A stretch of 64,000 nt of DNA from JAWLHU01 sp049325315 (lineage in GTDB: Bacteria > Bacillota > Sulfobacillia > Symbiobacteriales > Symbiobacteriaceae), in assembly GCA_049325315.1 (NCBI GenBank), contig JBMONB010000099.1:1-64000 (forward strand), written 5' to 3'. A program made the position numbers and the translations under genes. The notes beneath the pieces are model-generated. The model did no database searches and had not been told where the DNA came from. It saw only the letters and a program-made list of their open reading frames with translations. Below, one piece after another: positions 41,360-50,017 of this stretch. Every line of letters starts with the position of its first letter. The stretch's first letter is position 1.

Positions 41360-41692
41360 GTGGCGCAGACAGCGGTAAAACTCTTTTTCGATAAGCGGCA
41401 CGATGGCCTGGAGCGGGAGCTGAACCAGTGGCTTGGCCAGGTCTCCGGCCAGGTGTTGATGACCGGCATGTCCATGGACTCCAACCAGTACGGCCACTGC
41501 TTGACGGTGATGTACCAGACCGGTGAGGGCGGCCGGCACTACCGGGCCCATGTCTTCTACCACTCCAGCCACAGCAAGCTGGAGGAGGCGGCAAACGGGG
41601 GTCTGGCGGCAGCCCAGGCCCAGTGGGGCCGGCTGGTGGCGATCGGGTCGAACGAGTACGGTCACTGCCTCTGCGTGATTGAGGAGCGGTAA
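41360..41692 (+). CDS. Small protein with internal repeat, weakly Cse60-like
   Basis: A 110-aa soluble protein. The N-terminus AVKLFFDKRHDGLERELNQW recalls Cse60-type sporulation proteins (VK-F-D--H---LE--IN-FL). Two copies of a motif follow: SNQYGHCLTV and SNEYGHCLCV, near residues 41 and 97. GTG at 41360 has AAGGGGG upstream and an intrinsic terminator follows the stop. The Cse60 resemblance is by eye and tentative; function unknown. Confidence 0.65.
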   Translation: MAQTAVKLFFDKRHDGLERELNQWLGQVSGQVLMTGMSMDSNQYGHCLTVMYQTGEGGRHYRAHVFYHSSHSKLEEAANGGLAAAQAQWGRLVAIGSNEYGHCLCVIEER

Positions 41693-41697
41693 AGGAA

Positions 41698-41721
41698 AAG
41701 CCAGGCCGGTTGGCCTGGCTT
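41698..41721 (+). terminator. Terminator of the Cse60-like gene
   Basis: AAGCCAGGCC-GGTT-GGCCTGGCTT, a 10-bp stem with a tetraloop, followed by CTTCACC, 6 nt after the stop codon. Confidence 0.75.
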
Positions 41722-41780
41722 CTTCACCTCTGAGCCATGTATTACTACTCACTGACTTGTCGCCGGTTTCAGGAAAGAAT

Positions 41781-41948
41781 ATGCATGTATTGCGAACCTT
41801 CCTGGCTGATCCGTTGTCTATCCCAGGTGGAACAACCCCTACGACCTGGAACCGGGCGTATCACAGCAGTGATCTGGATTTCATCCCCAGTTTCGGTGAT
41901 TTTCAGCATCTTCTGGTTGTGAAGTCTACCGACACCATCTGGTTTTGA
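41781..41948 (+). CDS. Possible 55-aa peptide, low confidence
   Basis: A short frame starting MHVLRTFLADPLSIPGGTTP with an AGGAAAG box 6-7 nt upstream. Codon use is more AT-rich than its neighbours, no terminator or promoter frames it, and no family is recognised. The surrounding 41725-42000 region is otherwise empty. It may be non-coding spacer. Confidence 0.2.
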   Translation: MHVLRTFLADPLSIPGGTTPTTWNRAYHSSDLDFIPSFGDFQHLLVVKSTDTIWF

Positions 41949-42000
41949 TACTCCCTCTGCCTGGCAGTCACGAGGCCGGCGCAGGCCCGCCTACGAAGAA

Positions 42001-42028
42001 ACCGCCCCTCCCAAACGGGAGGGGCGGT
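42001..42028 (-). terminator. Terminator of oppDF
   Basis: ACCGCCCCTCCC-aaac-GGGAGGGGCGGT, a 12-bp stem with a tetraloop, followed on the minus strand by TTCTTCG, 14 nt after the stop of the second ABC gene. Confidence 0.8.
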
Positions 42029-42042
42029 CGATCTCGTCAGGT

Positions 42043-43056
42043 TTAGGCGTTCGTCCGCAGGTGGCAGGCGACCCAGTGACCGCTGCCCACGTTGATCAGC
42101 GGCGGCTCCTCGGTCTTGCACTTCTCGCCCACCTGGCTGACATAGCGGCAGCGGGTGTGGAAGCGGCAGCCCTTTGGCGGGTTGACCGGAGAGGGAACGT
42201 CGCCCTCCAGCACGATACGCTCACGACGAATGGTCGGGTCGGGAATGGGAATGGCAGACATCAGCGCCTCGGTGTACGGGTGCAGCGGGTTGCTGTACAG
42301 CTCAGCCGAGGGGGAGATCTCAACCATCTTGCCCAGGTACATGACGCCGACGCGGTCGGAGACGTGCTTCACGACCGAGAGGCCGTGGGCGATGAACAGG
42401 TAGGTCAGGTTGAACTCCTTCTGGAGGTCCTCCAGCAGGTTCAGCACCTGCGACTGAATCGACACGTCGAGCGCGGAGACCGGCTCGTCGCAGACGATCA
42501 GCTTCGGGTTCAGGGCCAGCGCACGGGCGATGCCGATACGCTGACGCTGGCCGCCCGAGAACTCGTGCGGGTAGCGGCGGGCGTGGAAGGAGGCCAGGCC
42601 GACGACGTCCAGCAGGTTCTGGACCCGCTTGGTCTTCTCGGCGCCACGGGCCACGCCGTGAATCTCCAGCGGCTCGCCGATGATCTCACCGACGGTCATG
42701 CGGGGATTCAGCGAGGCGTAGGGGTCCTGGAAGATGATCTGCATCTCACGGCGGAGCTTGCGCATCTCCTCGCGGTTCAGATCATAGACATTCTTGCCCT
42801 CGAAGAGCACCTGACCATCGGTCGGCTCGTGCAGGCGAAGGATGACCTTGCCAAGAGTGGTCTTGCCGCAGCCAGACTCACCCACGAGGCCGAGGGTCTC
42901 ACCGGCGAGAATATCGAAGGAGACGCCGTCCACCGCCTTGAGGTGGCCAACGGTCCGGGAGATGATGCCGCCGCCGGAGATCGGGAAGTGCTTCTTCAGA
43001 TTGCGGATTTCCATCAGAACCTGCTTGGCGTTCTGCGTACCAACAGCGGTGCTCAT
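42043..43056 (-). CDS. oppF: Oligopeptide ABC transporter ATP-binding protein OppF
   Basis: A 337-aa ATPase of the oligopeptide/dipeptide importer class. Walker A is GESGCGKTTLGK, the ABC signature is FSGGQRQRIGIARAL, and Walker B is LIVCDEPVSALD. The C-terminal oligopeptide-transport region (GCRFHTRCRY plus later Cys) is the Fe-S binding type typical of OppD/DppF. The start overlaps the oppD stop as TAATG. No permease or binding-protein gene accompanies the pair here. Confidence 0.92.
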   Translation of the reverse strand: MSTAVGTQNAKQVLMEIRNLKKHFPISGGGIISRTVGHLKAVDGVSFDILAGETLGLVGESGCGKTTLGKVILRLHEPTDGQVLFEGKNVYDLNREEMRKLRREMQIIFQDPYASLNPRMTVGEIIGEPLEIHGVARGAEKTKRVQNLLDVVGLASFHARRYPHEFSGGQRQRIGIARALALNPKLIVCDEPVSALDVSIQSQVLNLLEDLQKEFNLTYLFIAHGLSVVKHVSDRVGVMYLGKMVEISPSAELYSNPLHPYTEALMSAIPIPDPTIRRERIVLEGDVPSPVNPPKGCRFHTRCRYVSQVGEKCKTEEPPLINVGSGHWVACHLRTNA

Positions 43057-44051
43057 TACGCGCTAACCCCCTTGGCCAGACGGTCTGCAGCCACGTAGCA
43101 AGCAACCCAGCGGCCAGGCGCGACCTGCTCGAGGGGCGGCTGCTCGGTCTTGCACTTGTCGATAGAGTACGGGCACCGCGGCTCAAAGCGGCAGCCGGGA
43201 GGCAGGTGCAGCGGGTTGGGGACGACGCCCTCAATCACGTGCAGCTTCTCCACGTCCTCGTCCATGCGCGGAATGGACCTCAGCAGGCCCTCGGTGTACG
43301 GGTGCAGCGGGTGCTTGAAGACGTTGACAGCGTCCGCCTCCTCAACCACCTTGCCGGCGTACATGACGACAACCCGCTCGGCCATCTCGGCGACGACGCC
43401 GAGGTCGTGGGTGATCAGCATGATGGCCATGCCCAGTTCCTTCTTCAGCTTCTTCATGAGCTCGAGGATCTGGGCCTGAATGGTCACATCGAGCGCCGTG
43501 GTGGGCTCGTCGGCGATCAGAAGCTTCGGGTTGCAGGAGAGCGCCATCGCGATCATGACGCGCTGACGCATGCCGCCGGACAGCTGGTGCGGATACTCCT
43601 TGACCCGGCGCTCCGGGAGCGGAATGCCGACCAAGCGAAGCATCTCGACCGCCTTGTCCGTGGCCTCCTTGTAGGAGAGGCCCTGGTGCAGCTGAATCGC
43701 TTCAGAGATCTGGTCGCCAATGGTGTAGACCGGGTTCAGCGAGGTCATCGGCTCCTGGAAGATCATCGAAATATCATTGCCGCGGATCTTCCGCATCTCA
43801 GCCTCGGACTTCTTAATGAGATCCTCGCCTTCGAAGAGGATCTCACCGTCGACGATCTTGCCGGGCGGGTTGGGAATCAGCCGCATGATCGAGAGCGAGG
43901 TCACACTCTTACCGCACCCAGACTCACCCACTACGCCGAGCGTTTCACCCCGTTTGATGTAAAGGTTCACCCCGTCGACGGCCCGAACAACGCCGTCCTC
44001 CGTGAAATAGTGGGTCTTAAGGTTTCGGATTTCGACAAGTTTCTCGCTCAT
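43056..44051 (-). CDS. oppD: Oligopeptide ABC transporter ATP-binding protein OppD
   Basis: A 331-aa ATPase: Walker A VVGESGCGKSVTS, signature LSGGMRQRVMIAMAL, Walker B LIADEPTTALD, and the C-terminal cysteine motif GCRFEPRCPYSIDKC. It energises peptide import together with OppF. ATG at 44051 has AGAGGAGTGAG upstream. A leader of roughly 325 nt separates it from the predicted promoter. Since oppABC are absent, the two ATPases may serve several permease/binding-protein sets elsewhere. Confidence 0.92.
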   Translation of the reverse strand: MSEKLVEIRNLKTHYFTEDGVVRAVDGVNLYIKRGETLGVVGESGCGKSVTSLSIMRLIPNPPGKIVDGEILFEGEDLIKKSEAEMRKIRGNDISMIFQEPMTSLNPVYTIGDQISEAIQLHQGLSYKEATDKAVEMLRLVGIPLPERRVKEYPHQLSGGMRQRVMIAMALSCNPKLLIADEPTTALDVTIQAQILELMKKLKKELGMAIMLITHDLGVVAEMAERVVVMYAGKVVEEADAVNVFKHPLHPYTEGLLRSIPRMDEDVEKLHVIEGVVPNPLHLPPGCRFEPRCPYSIDKCKTEQPPLEQVAPGRWVACYVAADRLAKGVSA

Positions 44052-44376
44052 TGGCTCACTCCTCTTCTCCTTCTGACACAACGAGTAGCCGGGGTCGGCG
44101 GGGTTCTACCCGGGTAGACCTATCCACGACTCACGTATGAGACGCGCGATTCTGCCTACCGGTTTGGATAATTTTCAGCCTCGCCCGCGATTTCGCAGGT
44201 TCCCCCGAGAGGCACCTTCAGGAACACTCGGCTCTTTTCGATTCTTCGGGTACCCCAAGTTCTCCTCCCGTGGGAGAGACACTTTTTCGTGGTGAAGTTG
44301 GAAAAAGACAGCCTGTCTCATCTGTATGCTCCAGTATTCGGTATCATGCAGGAGAGAAGAAACAGTCTAAACCACA
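44052..44376 (-). ncRNA. Long structured leader of oppDF, candidate riboswitch or attenuator
   Basis: The predicted transcript starts near 44377, leaving an untranslated leader of about 325 nt. Visible structure on the minus strand: a small AGACA-GGC-TGTCT hairpin followed by TTTT (about 44300-44316); a nested element around 44175-44210 where GCCTC/GAGGC encloses GGGGGAA and a CCTGCG-AAAT-CGCGGG hairpin; and a 14-nt palindrome TCTACCCGGGTAGA at 44105-44118. The GGGGGAACC loop recalls parts of the ydaO (c-di-AMP) riboswitch, but I cannot match the full consensus. Class unknown. Confidence 0.4.
44105..44118. promoter_or_regulatory. 14-nt perfect palindrome in the opp leader
   Basis: TCTACCCGGGTAGA lies 54 nt upstream of the oppD start. 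As DNA it could be an operator (CodY- or GntR-like symmetric site); as RNA it has no room for a loop unless partly unpaired. Confidence 0.35.
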
Positions 44377-44383
44377 CCCGACT

Positions 44384-44413
44384 ATTGTACCATGTACGAT
44401 ACCAATCGTCCAA
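44384..44413 (-). promoter_or_regulatory. Promoter of the opp leader
   Basis: On the minus strand TTGGAC (44413-44408), 18-nt spacer, TACAAT (44389-44384). It lies just after the ligA terminator and is the only good sigma-A match upstream of oppD. Confidence 0.6.
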
Positions 44414-44434
44414 CTTTATCGCTTGAAACGTTTA

Positions 44435-44462
44435 GGAGGACGCAGTGCTCACTGCGTCCTCC
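44435..44462 (-). terminator. Terminator of ligA
   Basis: GGAGGACGCAG and CTGCGTCCTCC form an 11-bp stem with a 6-nt loop, 17 nt after the ligA stop; the minus-strand tail is TAAACGTTTC. Confidence 0.7.
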
Positions 44463-44478
44463 GTTCGCCTCGCTAATG

Positions 44479-46500
44479 TCACTGTTCGACATAGCGCTGC
44501 GCAAATTCCTCCTCAGAGAGGACGAGAATCCCCAAATCGCGCGCTTTGTCGAGTTTTGAGCCCGCCGCTTCGCCCGCCAGGACGAAGGAGGTCTTCTTGC
44601 TGACAGAGCCCGAAGACTTGCCGCCCAACCGCTCGATCAGCTCCTCAATCTCCTTGCGCCCCCAGCGGGTGAGAGTTCCGGTAACCACCACGGTCATGCC
44701 GGTGAGCGGCCCTTCGGCGGGGGCGGTCCGCTTCTCGCCCACCATGTTCACCCCGGCTGCACGGAGCTTGGCCAGCAACTCGTGCGACTTCGGCGAGCGG
44801 AAGTACTCGACCACCGAGTCGGCAATCTTGGGCCCGAGACCATTGATCGCCACCAACTCGTCTGCCGTGGCCTGCTCGACCGCCTCCATGGAGCCGAAAT
44901 GATCGGCCAGCAGTTTGGCAGCCCGCTCGCCCACGTGCCGAATGCCCAGGCCGAAAATCAGCCGGTGAATCGGGTTCTGCCGGGTGGCATCGATCGCTGC
45001 CAGCAGATTGTCCACCGACTTCTCGCCCATGCGCTCGATCGCCAGCAACTCCCCCCGCTTCTCCCGGAGGGCGTACAGGTCCGCGGCGTCGTGAATCAGC
45101 CCTTCGTCCAGCAGAATCTGCACCAGCGCTTCGCCCAGCCCCTCAATGTTCATGGCATCGCGCGAGGCAAAGTGGAGAATCGCCCGGTACTGCTGCGCCG
45201 GGCAGAGCGGGTTGGGGCAGCGCACCGCCGCCTCGCCCTCGGCCCGGACCAGGTCGGCCCCGCAGGCGGGGCAGGTGGGTGGGAACTGCCAGGGCATGGT
45301 TCCGTCCGGCCGCTTCTCGACCAGGACCCGCACCACCTCGGGAATGATCTCGCCCGCCTTGCGGACGATGACGGTGTCACCCACCCGGACATCCTTGGCC
45401 CGGATGTTGTCCTCGTTGTGCAGCGTTGCCCTCTTTACCGTGGTACCGGCGATGCGAACCGGGCGGAGTTCGGCAGCCGGGGTCACCGCTCCGGTCCGGC
45501 CCACCTCCAGGCTGATCGCCTCCACCACCGTCTCTTTCTCCTCCGCCGGGTACTTGAAGGCCACCGCCCAGCGGGGGAACTTGGAGGTAAAGCCCATGCG
45601 CTCCCGCTGGGCCAGATTGTTTACCTTAATGACCAGACCATCGATCTCGTAGGGCAGATCGTACCGCTTCTCCCGCCAGGTCTCCGTCCAGGTGATCACG
45701 TCTTCGATCGACTTCGCCAGAATGCGGTGCTCATTGACCTTAAAGCGCAGCGCCGCCAGCCGCTCCAGGCTGGACCAATGGTCGCTGATCCCCAGCGCCT
45801 CAGCCCCCACCAGGTTATAGATGAACGAATCGAGGCGGCGCTCCCTGGTCTTCCTGGGGTCCTTCTGCCGCAGCCCGCCGGCGGCGGCGTTGCGCGGGTT
45901 CTGGAGCAGGGGCTTGCCCTGCGCCTCCAGTTCCCGGTTCAGTTCCTCCAGGACCCGCTTCTCCATATAGATCTCGCCCCGGACGATCAGCGTCTCAGGA
46001 ACCAGGCCCGAGGCGGTATCAAGCCGCAGGGGAATGGAACCAATGGTGCGGATGTTCTCGGTTACATCCTCTCCCGTCTCCCCATCGCCACGGGTGGCCC
46101 CCTGCACAAAGATGCCATTCTCATAGCGCAGCGAGATGGAGAGGCCGTCAATCTTCAGTTCGCAGACGTACTCCACCGGCTCGCCCTCCGCCAACTGGCG
46201 GACCCTGCGGTCAAAGTCCCGCAGGGACTCCTCGTCGAAGGCGTTGTCCAGGGAGAGCATAGGTGGGTTGTGAGGCACCTTGGCAAAGTCGGAGACGGGG
46301 CGTCCACCCACCCGCTGGGTAGGAGAATCGGGGTGAATCAGGTCGGGGAACTCCCCCTCCAGCCGCTTCAACTCCAGCATGAGCTGGTCAAACTCGTAGT
46401 CAGAGATTTCGGGGTCGTTCAGCACATAGTACCGGTACTCGTGGTGGCGAATCTCGTCGGAGAGCTGTCTGATGCGCTGTTCGGCCTCTTGCCGGGTCAC
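44479..46500 (-). CDS. ligA: NAD-dependent DNA ligase
   Basis: A 673-aa replicative/repair ligase of normal length. Domains in order: Ia NAD-binding (EYRYYVLNDP), adenylation with nucleophile Lys116 in CELKIDGL, OB fold, four-Cys zinc finger (CPACGADL and CPNPLCPAQ), helix-hairpin-helix repeats and a C-terminal BRCT domain (GPLTGMTVVVTGTL). It joins Okazaki fragments using NAD+. It stands alone between two terminators, with the start at 46500 downstream of a GGAGGG-like purine stretch. Confidence 0.96.
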   Translation of the reverse strand: MTRQEAEQRIRQLSDEIRHHEYRYYVLNDPEISDYEFDQLMLELKRLEGEFPDLIHPDSPTQRVGGRPVSDFAKVPHNPPMLSLDNAFDEESLRDFDRRVRQLAEGEPVEYVCELKIDGLSISLRYENGIFVQGATRGDGETGEDVTENIRTIGSIPLRLDTASGLVPETLIVRGEIYMEKRVLEELNRELEAQGKPLLQNPRNAAAGGLRQKDPRKTRERRLDSFIYNLVGAEALGISDHWSSLERLAALRFKVNEHRILAKSIEDVITWTETWREKRYDLPYEIDGLVIKVNNLAQRERMGFTSKFPRWAVAFKYPAEEKETVVEAISLEVGRTGAVTPAAELRPVRIAGTTVKRATLHNEDNIRAKDVRVGDTVIVRKAGEIIPEVVRVLVEKRPDGTMPWQFPPTCPACGADLVRAEGEAAVRCPNPLCPAQQYRAILHFASRDAMNIEGLGEALVQILLDEGLIHDAADLYALREKRGELLAIERMGEKSVDNLLAAIDATRQNPIHRLIFGLGIRHVGERAAKLLADHFGSMEAVEQATADELVAINGLGPKIADSVVEYFRSPKSHELLAKLRAAGVNMVGEKRTAPAEGPLTGMTVVVTGTLTRWGRKEIEELIERLGGKSSGSVSKKTSFVLAGEAAGSKLDKARDLGILVLSEEEFAQRYVEQ

Positions 46501-46576
46501 GTGCGATCCCCCTCCCGCAGGTCAGGAAGACTGGTCTCCCTCTCGGAGATAGCATACCGTGGCCCTGCAGAAAAAA

Positions 46577-46602
46577 CCAGACCCCGGCATGCCGGGGTCT
46601 GG
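46577..46602 (-). terminator. Terminator of the FixH-size lipoprotein gene
   Basis: CCAGACCCCGGC and GCCGGGGTCTGG form a 26-nt near-perfect palindrome followed on the minus strand by TTTTTT, 15 nt after the stop at 46618. Confidence 0.85.
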
Positions 46603-46617
46603 CTCATAGCAGAACGC

Positions 46618-47070
46618 TTACTTGACCTCGAAGTCGACGCTGACCTCGGTGCCCAGGGGCGAGTTGTCGTTGTTGACCAGCTGCACCTTGAGGGTGTGCT
46701 TGCCCGGCTTCAGGTCCTTCAGGGCGTATCGCATGGTGCCGACGTACATCGGCTCGCCGCCGTCGAGGGTCAGGATCGCATGGCCCTCGCCCGGGGCGTT
46801 CTTGGGCTCCTTGGGCTCCTTGGCAGCGAAGGTCTTGTTCCAGGTGAAGCCCTGGGCCTTCATCTCAACCATCGCCACAGCGCCGGCGGCGCTGACCTTC
46901 ACCTCAAGCTTGCCGTCAGCGGACTTGGCCGTGACCGGACCGGCCTTGGCCGGCTCCTCCTGCTTGGGCGCTTCGGCCTTGGGCTGCTCAGCCGGCTTGG
47001 ACTGGGTGCAGCCGGTGAAGAGCGCAGCAGCAACAGTAAGAGCCGCAAGAGTCAGAAGCATCTTCTTCAC
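46618..47070 (-). CDS. Lipoprotein with Ig-like beta domain, function unknown
   Basis: A 150-aa lipoprotein: signal peptide with lipobox LFTGC, a Lys/Glu/Pro-rich spacer, then a beta-sandwich-like domain with YALKDLKPGKHTLKVQLVNN near the C-terminus. That last motif (L-PG-H-L-V-L-N--) is common in secreted proteins that carry a FixH/YtkA- or DUF4399-like fold. GTG at 47070 has GGAGGGG 9 nt upstream and is preferred over ATG 47061. Own terminator follows, so it is probably monocistronic. Confidence 0.75.
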   Translation of the reverse strand: MKKMLLTLAALTVAAALFTGCTQSKPAEQPKAEAPKQEEPAKAGPVTAKSADGKLEVKVSAAGAVAMVEMKAQGFTWNKTFAAKEPKEPKNAPGEGHAILTLDGGEPMYVGTMRYALKDLKPGKHTLKVQLVNNDNSPLGTEVSVDFEVK

Positions 47071-47179
47071 TGTGTTGGTCCCCTCCGTCTCTCTCTCGGA
47101 CATTTGTGAATCGGACTCCGCTACAGAAATTCCTACTGAAGCCGAAAAATCCTGCCCCCGTGCGGAAGTCCCAATGTTA

Positions 47180-47233
47180 GGTTCTTTGCAAAGACCGTTG
47201 CGTTGCACGTAATTCGGCGCTTTGCGAAGAACC
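47180..47233. repeat. Imperfect 14-bp inverted repeat
   Basis: GGTTCTTTGCAAAG (47180-47193) and CTTTGCGAAGAACC (47220-47233) match at 13 of 14 positions with a 26-nt loop. It lies between pcrA and the lipoprotein gene. Without a U-tract it is not a classical terminator; it may be an operator pair for the lipoprotein promoter. Confidence 0.4.
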
Positions 47234-47258
47234 TCATGTCATGCGGAATTCAGCTAGT

Positions 47259-49763
47259 TCACTCGCCTGCGGGCTTCAGATAGAGCGAAACCAATACCTT
47301 TTGGCCGACACTGGGAAAGTGCACCGTGACGGTATCGCCTCGCACATCGCGCACAATCCCCTCACCGAATCGGGCGTGGACCACACGATCACCGGGTTCA
47401 AATGCCGGAGCCGGGCCGGCAGTGGCAGACTGGGACGTCTCCTGCATCCGGCGGGCCTCCACCGTCTTACCCCACCCGGAGGCGCCAATGGCCGGCGAGG
47501 CGTCGTCATCCTCCATATAGGAGCGCCGGCGCGGCGCTTCGGACTCCTCTCCCCAGGTGCGCCGGCCTCCACCCCCGCCCCATACCGACGAGGGCGTACC
47601 CCAGGCGGAGGCGCTCCGGCCGGGACGGGCGTTCCCCGCCACCTCTACCAGGTTGGCCGGGATCTCCTGCAGGAAGCGGCTGGGGGCGTTGTAGTTCGAC
47701 TGCCCCCAGAGCGTCCGGCTGAGGGCGTTGGTCAGGTAGAGCCGGTAGCGGGCGCGGGTCATGCCCACGTAGCAGAGGCGCCGCTCCTCCTCCATCTGGT
47801 TTTCGTCGGTCAGCGCACGGTTGTGGGGGAAGACGCCCTCCTCCATGCCAATGAGGAAGACAACCGGGAACTCCAGCCCCTTGGCGGTGTGCAGGGACAT
47901 GAACTTCACCTTGTCCCCGCCCCCGCCCTGGTCGGCGTCGCTCACCAGGGCCACGGTGGAGAGGAAGATGTCCAGCGAGGTCAGACCCTGGTACTCCTCG
48001 CCGGTGGGCATCTCAAACTCGGTGGCCATCGACCGGAGTTCCTGCAGGTTCTCAATGCGGGCTACACCCTCCAGCGATGGGTCGGCCTTCAGTTCATCGA
48101 GGTAGCCGGAGCGGGTCAGCACCTCATCGATCAGTTCCCCAACCGAGAGATAGGCGCTCATGTTGGTCAACTCTTCGATCATGGCGCCGAACTGCTCCAC
48201 CTTCTTCTGGTAGGAGCCGGAAAGGCCAGGCACCAGGGAGCAGTCGATCGCCGCTGTCGCCACGGGGACGTTCCACTGCTCGGCGTAGTCGACCAGTTTA
48301 TCGATGCTGGCCGGACCCACCCCGCGCTTTGGCGCCCCAATCGCCCGGCGGAAAGAGAGGGTGTCGGACGGATTCGCCATGATGCGCAGGTAGGAGATTA
48401 CATCTTTAATCTCCTTGCGCTCGAAGAACTTGAACCCGCCGACGATCTCGTAGGGGATCGACTTGCTGACAAAGGCCTGTTCCAGGGCACGGGACTGGGC
48501 ATGGGTCCGATAGAGCACGGCGAAGTCCTGGTAGGTGAGCCGGTGGTCAGCGCTCAGCCCCTCGGTGATCAGCCGCTGAACCTCCCCCGCGACGAACCAG
48601 GCCTCGTCATTCTCGTCGGAGGCGGTGTAATGCCGCACCAGGTCGCCGGTGCCGGCCTGGGTCCAGAGCCGCTTCTCCTTTCGGCCCAGATTGCGCCGAA
48701 CCACCTCGTAGGCGGCGGAGAGGATATTCTGGGTGGAGCGGTAATTCTGTTCGAGCTTGATCGCCCGGCACCCCGGGTACTGGGCCTCAAACTCCAGAAT
48801 GTTGGTGATGTCCGCGCCGCGCCAGGAGTAGATGCCCTGGTCATCGTCGCCCACCACCGCCAGGTTCTGCCTGCGGGCGGCCAGCAGGAAGACCCAGCGA
48901 TTCTGTACATGGTTGGTGTCCTGGTACTCATCGACCAGGATATGCTGGAACTTGTTCTGATAATGCTCCAGAACGTCCGGAAAGCGCTCGAGCAGCTGTA
49001 CGGTCAGGAGAAGCAGGTCATCAAAGTCCAGGGCGTTGTTCGACTTCAGCCGCTCCTGGTAAAGCTCGTAGACCTTCGCCACCTGCTGCTGCCAATAGTC
49101 CTTCGCCCGGGCGGAGTAGGTCTTGGCGTCCAGCATGGCGTTCTTGGCGTTGGAGATGGAGCCCAGTACCGCCCCTGGCTGAAACTGCTTGTCCGAAAGG
49201 CCCAACCGTTTGATGCAGTCCTTGACCACCGACTCCTGGTCGTCGCTGTCGAGAATCACAAAGTTCTTGGCATAGCCAAGCCGCTCGATATCGCGCCGGA
49301 GCATGCGGACACAGGTGGAGTGAAAGGTGGAGACCCAGATCTCCTTCGCCTTGGGCCCCACCAGCGCCTCGACCCGCTCCCGCATCTCAGCGGCCGCCCT
49401 GTTGGTGAAGGTAATCGCCAGGATCCGCCATGGGGAGATTCCCTCGCCCAGCAGGTGGGCAATGCGGCCCGTATCGAGCCGGTTGCCAGACTCCACCTCC
49501 TCCCGGAGCACGGCCAGGTCCTCCGGGGCCAGGTCGCGCGGCGGCATGGCCTCTGGGTTATAGTGGTCGCCAAAGAGAATCAGGTGGGCAATGCGGTGGG
49601 CAATCACACGGGTCTTGCCGCTGCCTGCGCCCGCCAGGATCAGCAGCGGCCCAGCGCCGTGCAGCACCGCCTCCCGCTGCTGGTCATTGAGCCCCTCCAG
49701 GAGCGACTGGCGCACCTGATCACGGAGCCGTTGGTACTCCCGAACCGATTCGTGGTCAAGCAT
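47259..49763 (-). CDS. pcrA: ATP-dependent DNA helicase PcrA (UvrD family)
   Basis: An 834-aa superfamily 1A 3'-5' helicase. Motif I is LAGAGSGKTRV, motif II FQHILVDEYQDTN, motif III VGDDDQGIYSWRGA, motif V LHTAKGLEFPVVF and motif VI YVGMTRARYRLYL. The C-terminal Tudor-like module (DRVVHARFGEGIV) that contacts RNA polymerase in Gram-positive PcrA is present. It acts in repair and in clearing RecA or polymerase. ATG at 49763. No ligA-pcrA operon: the lipoprotein gene lies between. Confidence 0.95.
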   Translation of the reverse strand: MLDHESVREYQRLRDQVRQSLLEGLNDQQREAVLHGAGPLLILAGAGSGKTRVIAHRIAHLILFGDHYNPEAMPPRDLAPEDLAVLREEVESGNRLDTGRIAHLLGEGISPWRILAITFTNRAAAEMRERVEALVGPKAKEIWVSTFHSTCVRMLRRDIERLGYAKNFVILDSDDQESVVKDCIKRLGLSDKQFQPGAVLGSISNAKNAMLDAKTYSARAKDYWQQQVAKVYELYQERLKSNNALDFDDLLLLTVQLLERFPDVLEHYQNKFQHILVDEYQDTNHVQNRWVFLLAARRQNLAVVGDDDQGIYSWRGADITNILEFEAQYPGCRAIKLEQNYRSTQNILSAAYEVVRRNLGRKEKRLWTQAGTGDLVRHYTASDENDEAWFVAGEVQRLITEGLSADHRLTYQDFAVLYRTHAQSRALEQAFVSKSIPYEIVGGFKFFERKEIKDVISYLRIMANPSDTLSFRRAIGAPKRGVGPASIDKLVDYAEQWNVPVATAAIDCSLVPGLSGSYQKKVEQFGAMIEELTNMSAYLSVGELIDEVLTRSGYLDELKADPSLEGVARIENLQELRSMATEFEMPTGEEYQGLTSLDIFLSTVALVSDADQGGGGDKVKFMSLHTAKGLEFPVVFLIGMEEGVFPHNRALTDENQMEEERRLCYVGMTRARYRLYLTNALSRTLWGQSNYNAPSRFLQEIPANLVEVAGNARPGRSASAWGTPSSVWGGGGGRRTWGEESEAPRRRSYMEDDDASPAIGASGWGKTVEARRMQETSQSATAGPAPAFEPGDRVVHARFGEGIVRDVRGDTVTVHFPSVGQKVLVSLYLKPAGE

Positions 49764-49899
49764 GATCGCGGCTCACCTCACTCGATTCCCAGGGAATTCT
49801 CGATTGGGTCCGCCTCCTCCTCCAGGAGGGTTCTGGTGGCCCCGTACATTTGTTCCGTCTGGAACGATAGTTTGTCGTGCCATTTATTTACAGAAAGTG

Positions 49900-49928
49900 T
49901 TGACACCGCTGGCTCCACCTGCTAAAGT
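49900..49928 (+). promoter_or_regulatory. Strong sigma-A promoter of the lytic transglycosylase gene
   Basis: TTGACA (49900-49905), exact 17-nt spacer, TAAAGT (49923-49928), 89 nt before the start codon. Confidence 0.78.
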
Positions 49929-50017
49929 TGTCTCCGTTGCCGCTTCAGGAGTAATCTTTTACCAATTGATTACTTCACTTACTGATAGCATGTTTGGCTT
50001 AAAGGAGGAAGACCGCT

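Noticed and set aside
44435..44462. Hairpin considered as part of the opp leader
   Set aside because: It lies upstream of the predicted opp promoter and directly after the ligA stop, so it is the ligA terminator.
46800..46980. Low-complexity Lys/Glu/Pro segment considered as a repeat element
   Set aside because: It is the linker between lipobox and folded domain of the lipoprotein; no DNA-level repeat unit.
44782..47109. Long open frame antisense to ligA and the next lipoprotein gene
   Set aside because: Spans two real minus-strand genes and a terminator, has no recognisable domain; codon-bias shadow.
47241..49925. Very long open frame antisense to pcrA
   Set aside because: It mirrors the third-position GC bias of the true gene on the other strand; the protein is His/Gly/Leu/Val-rich with no domain, and pcrA motifs are complete.
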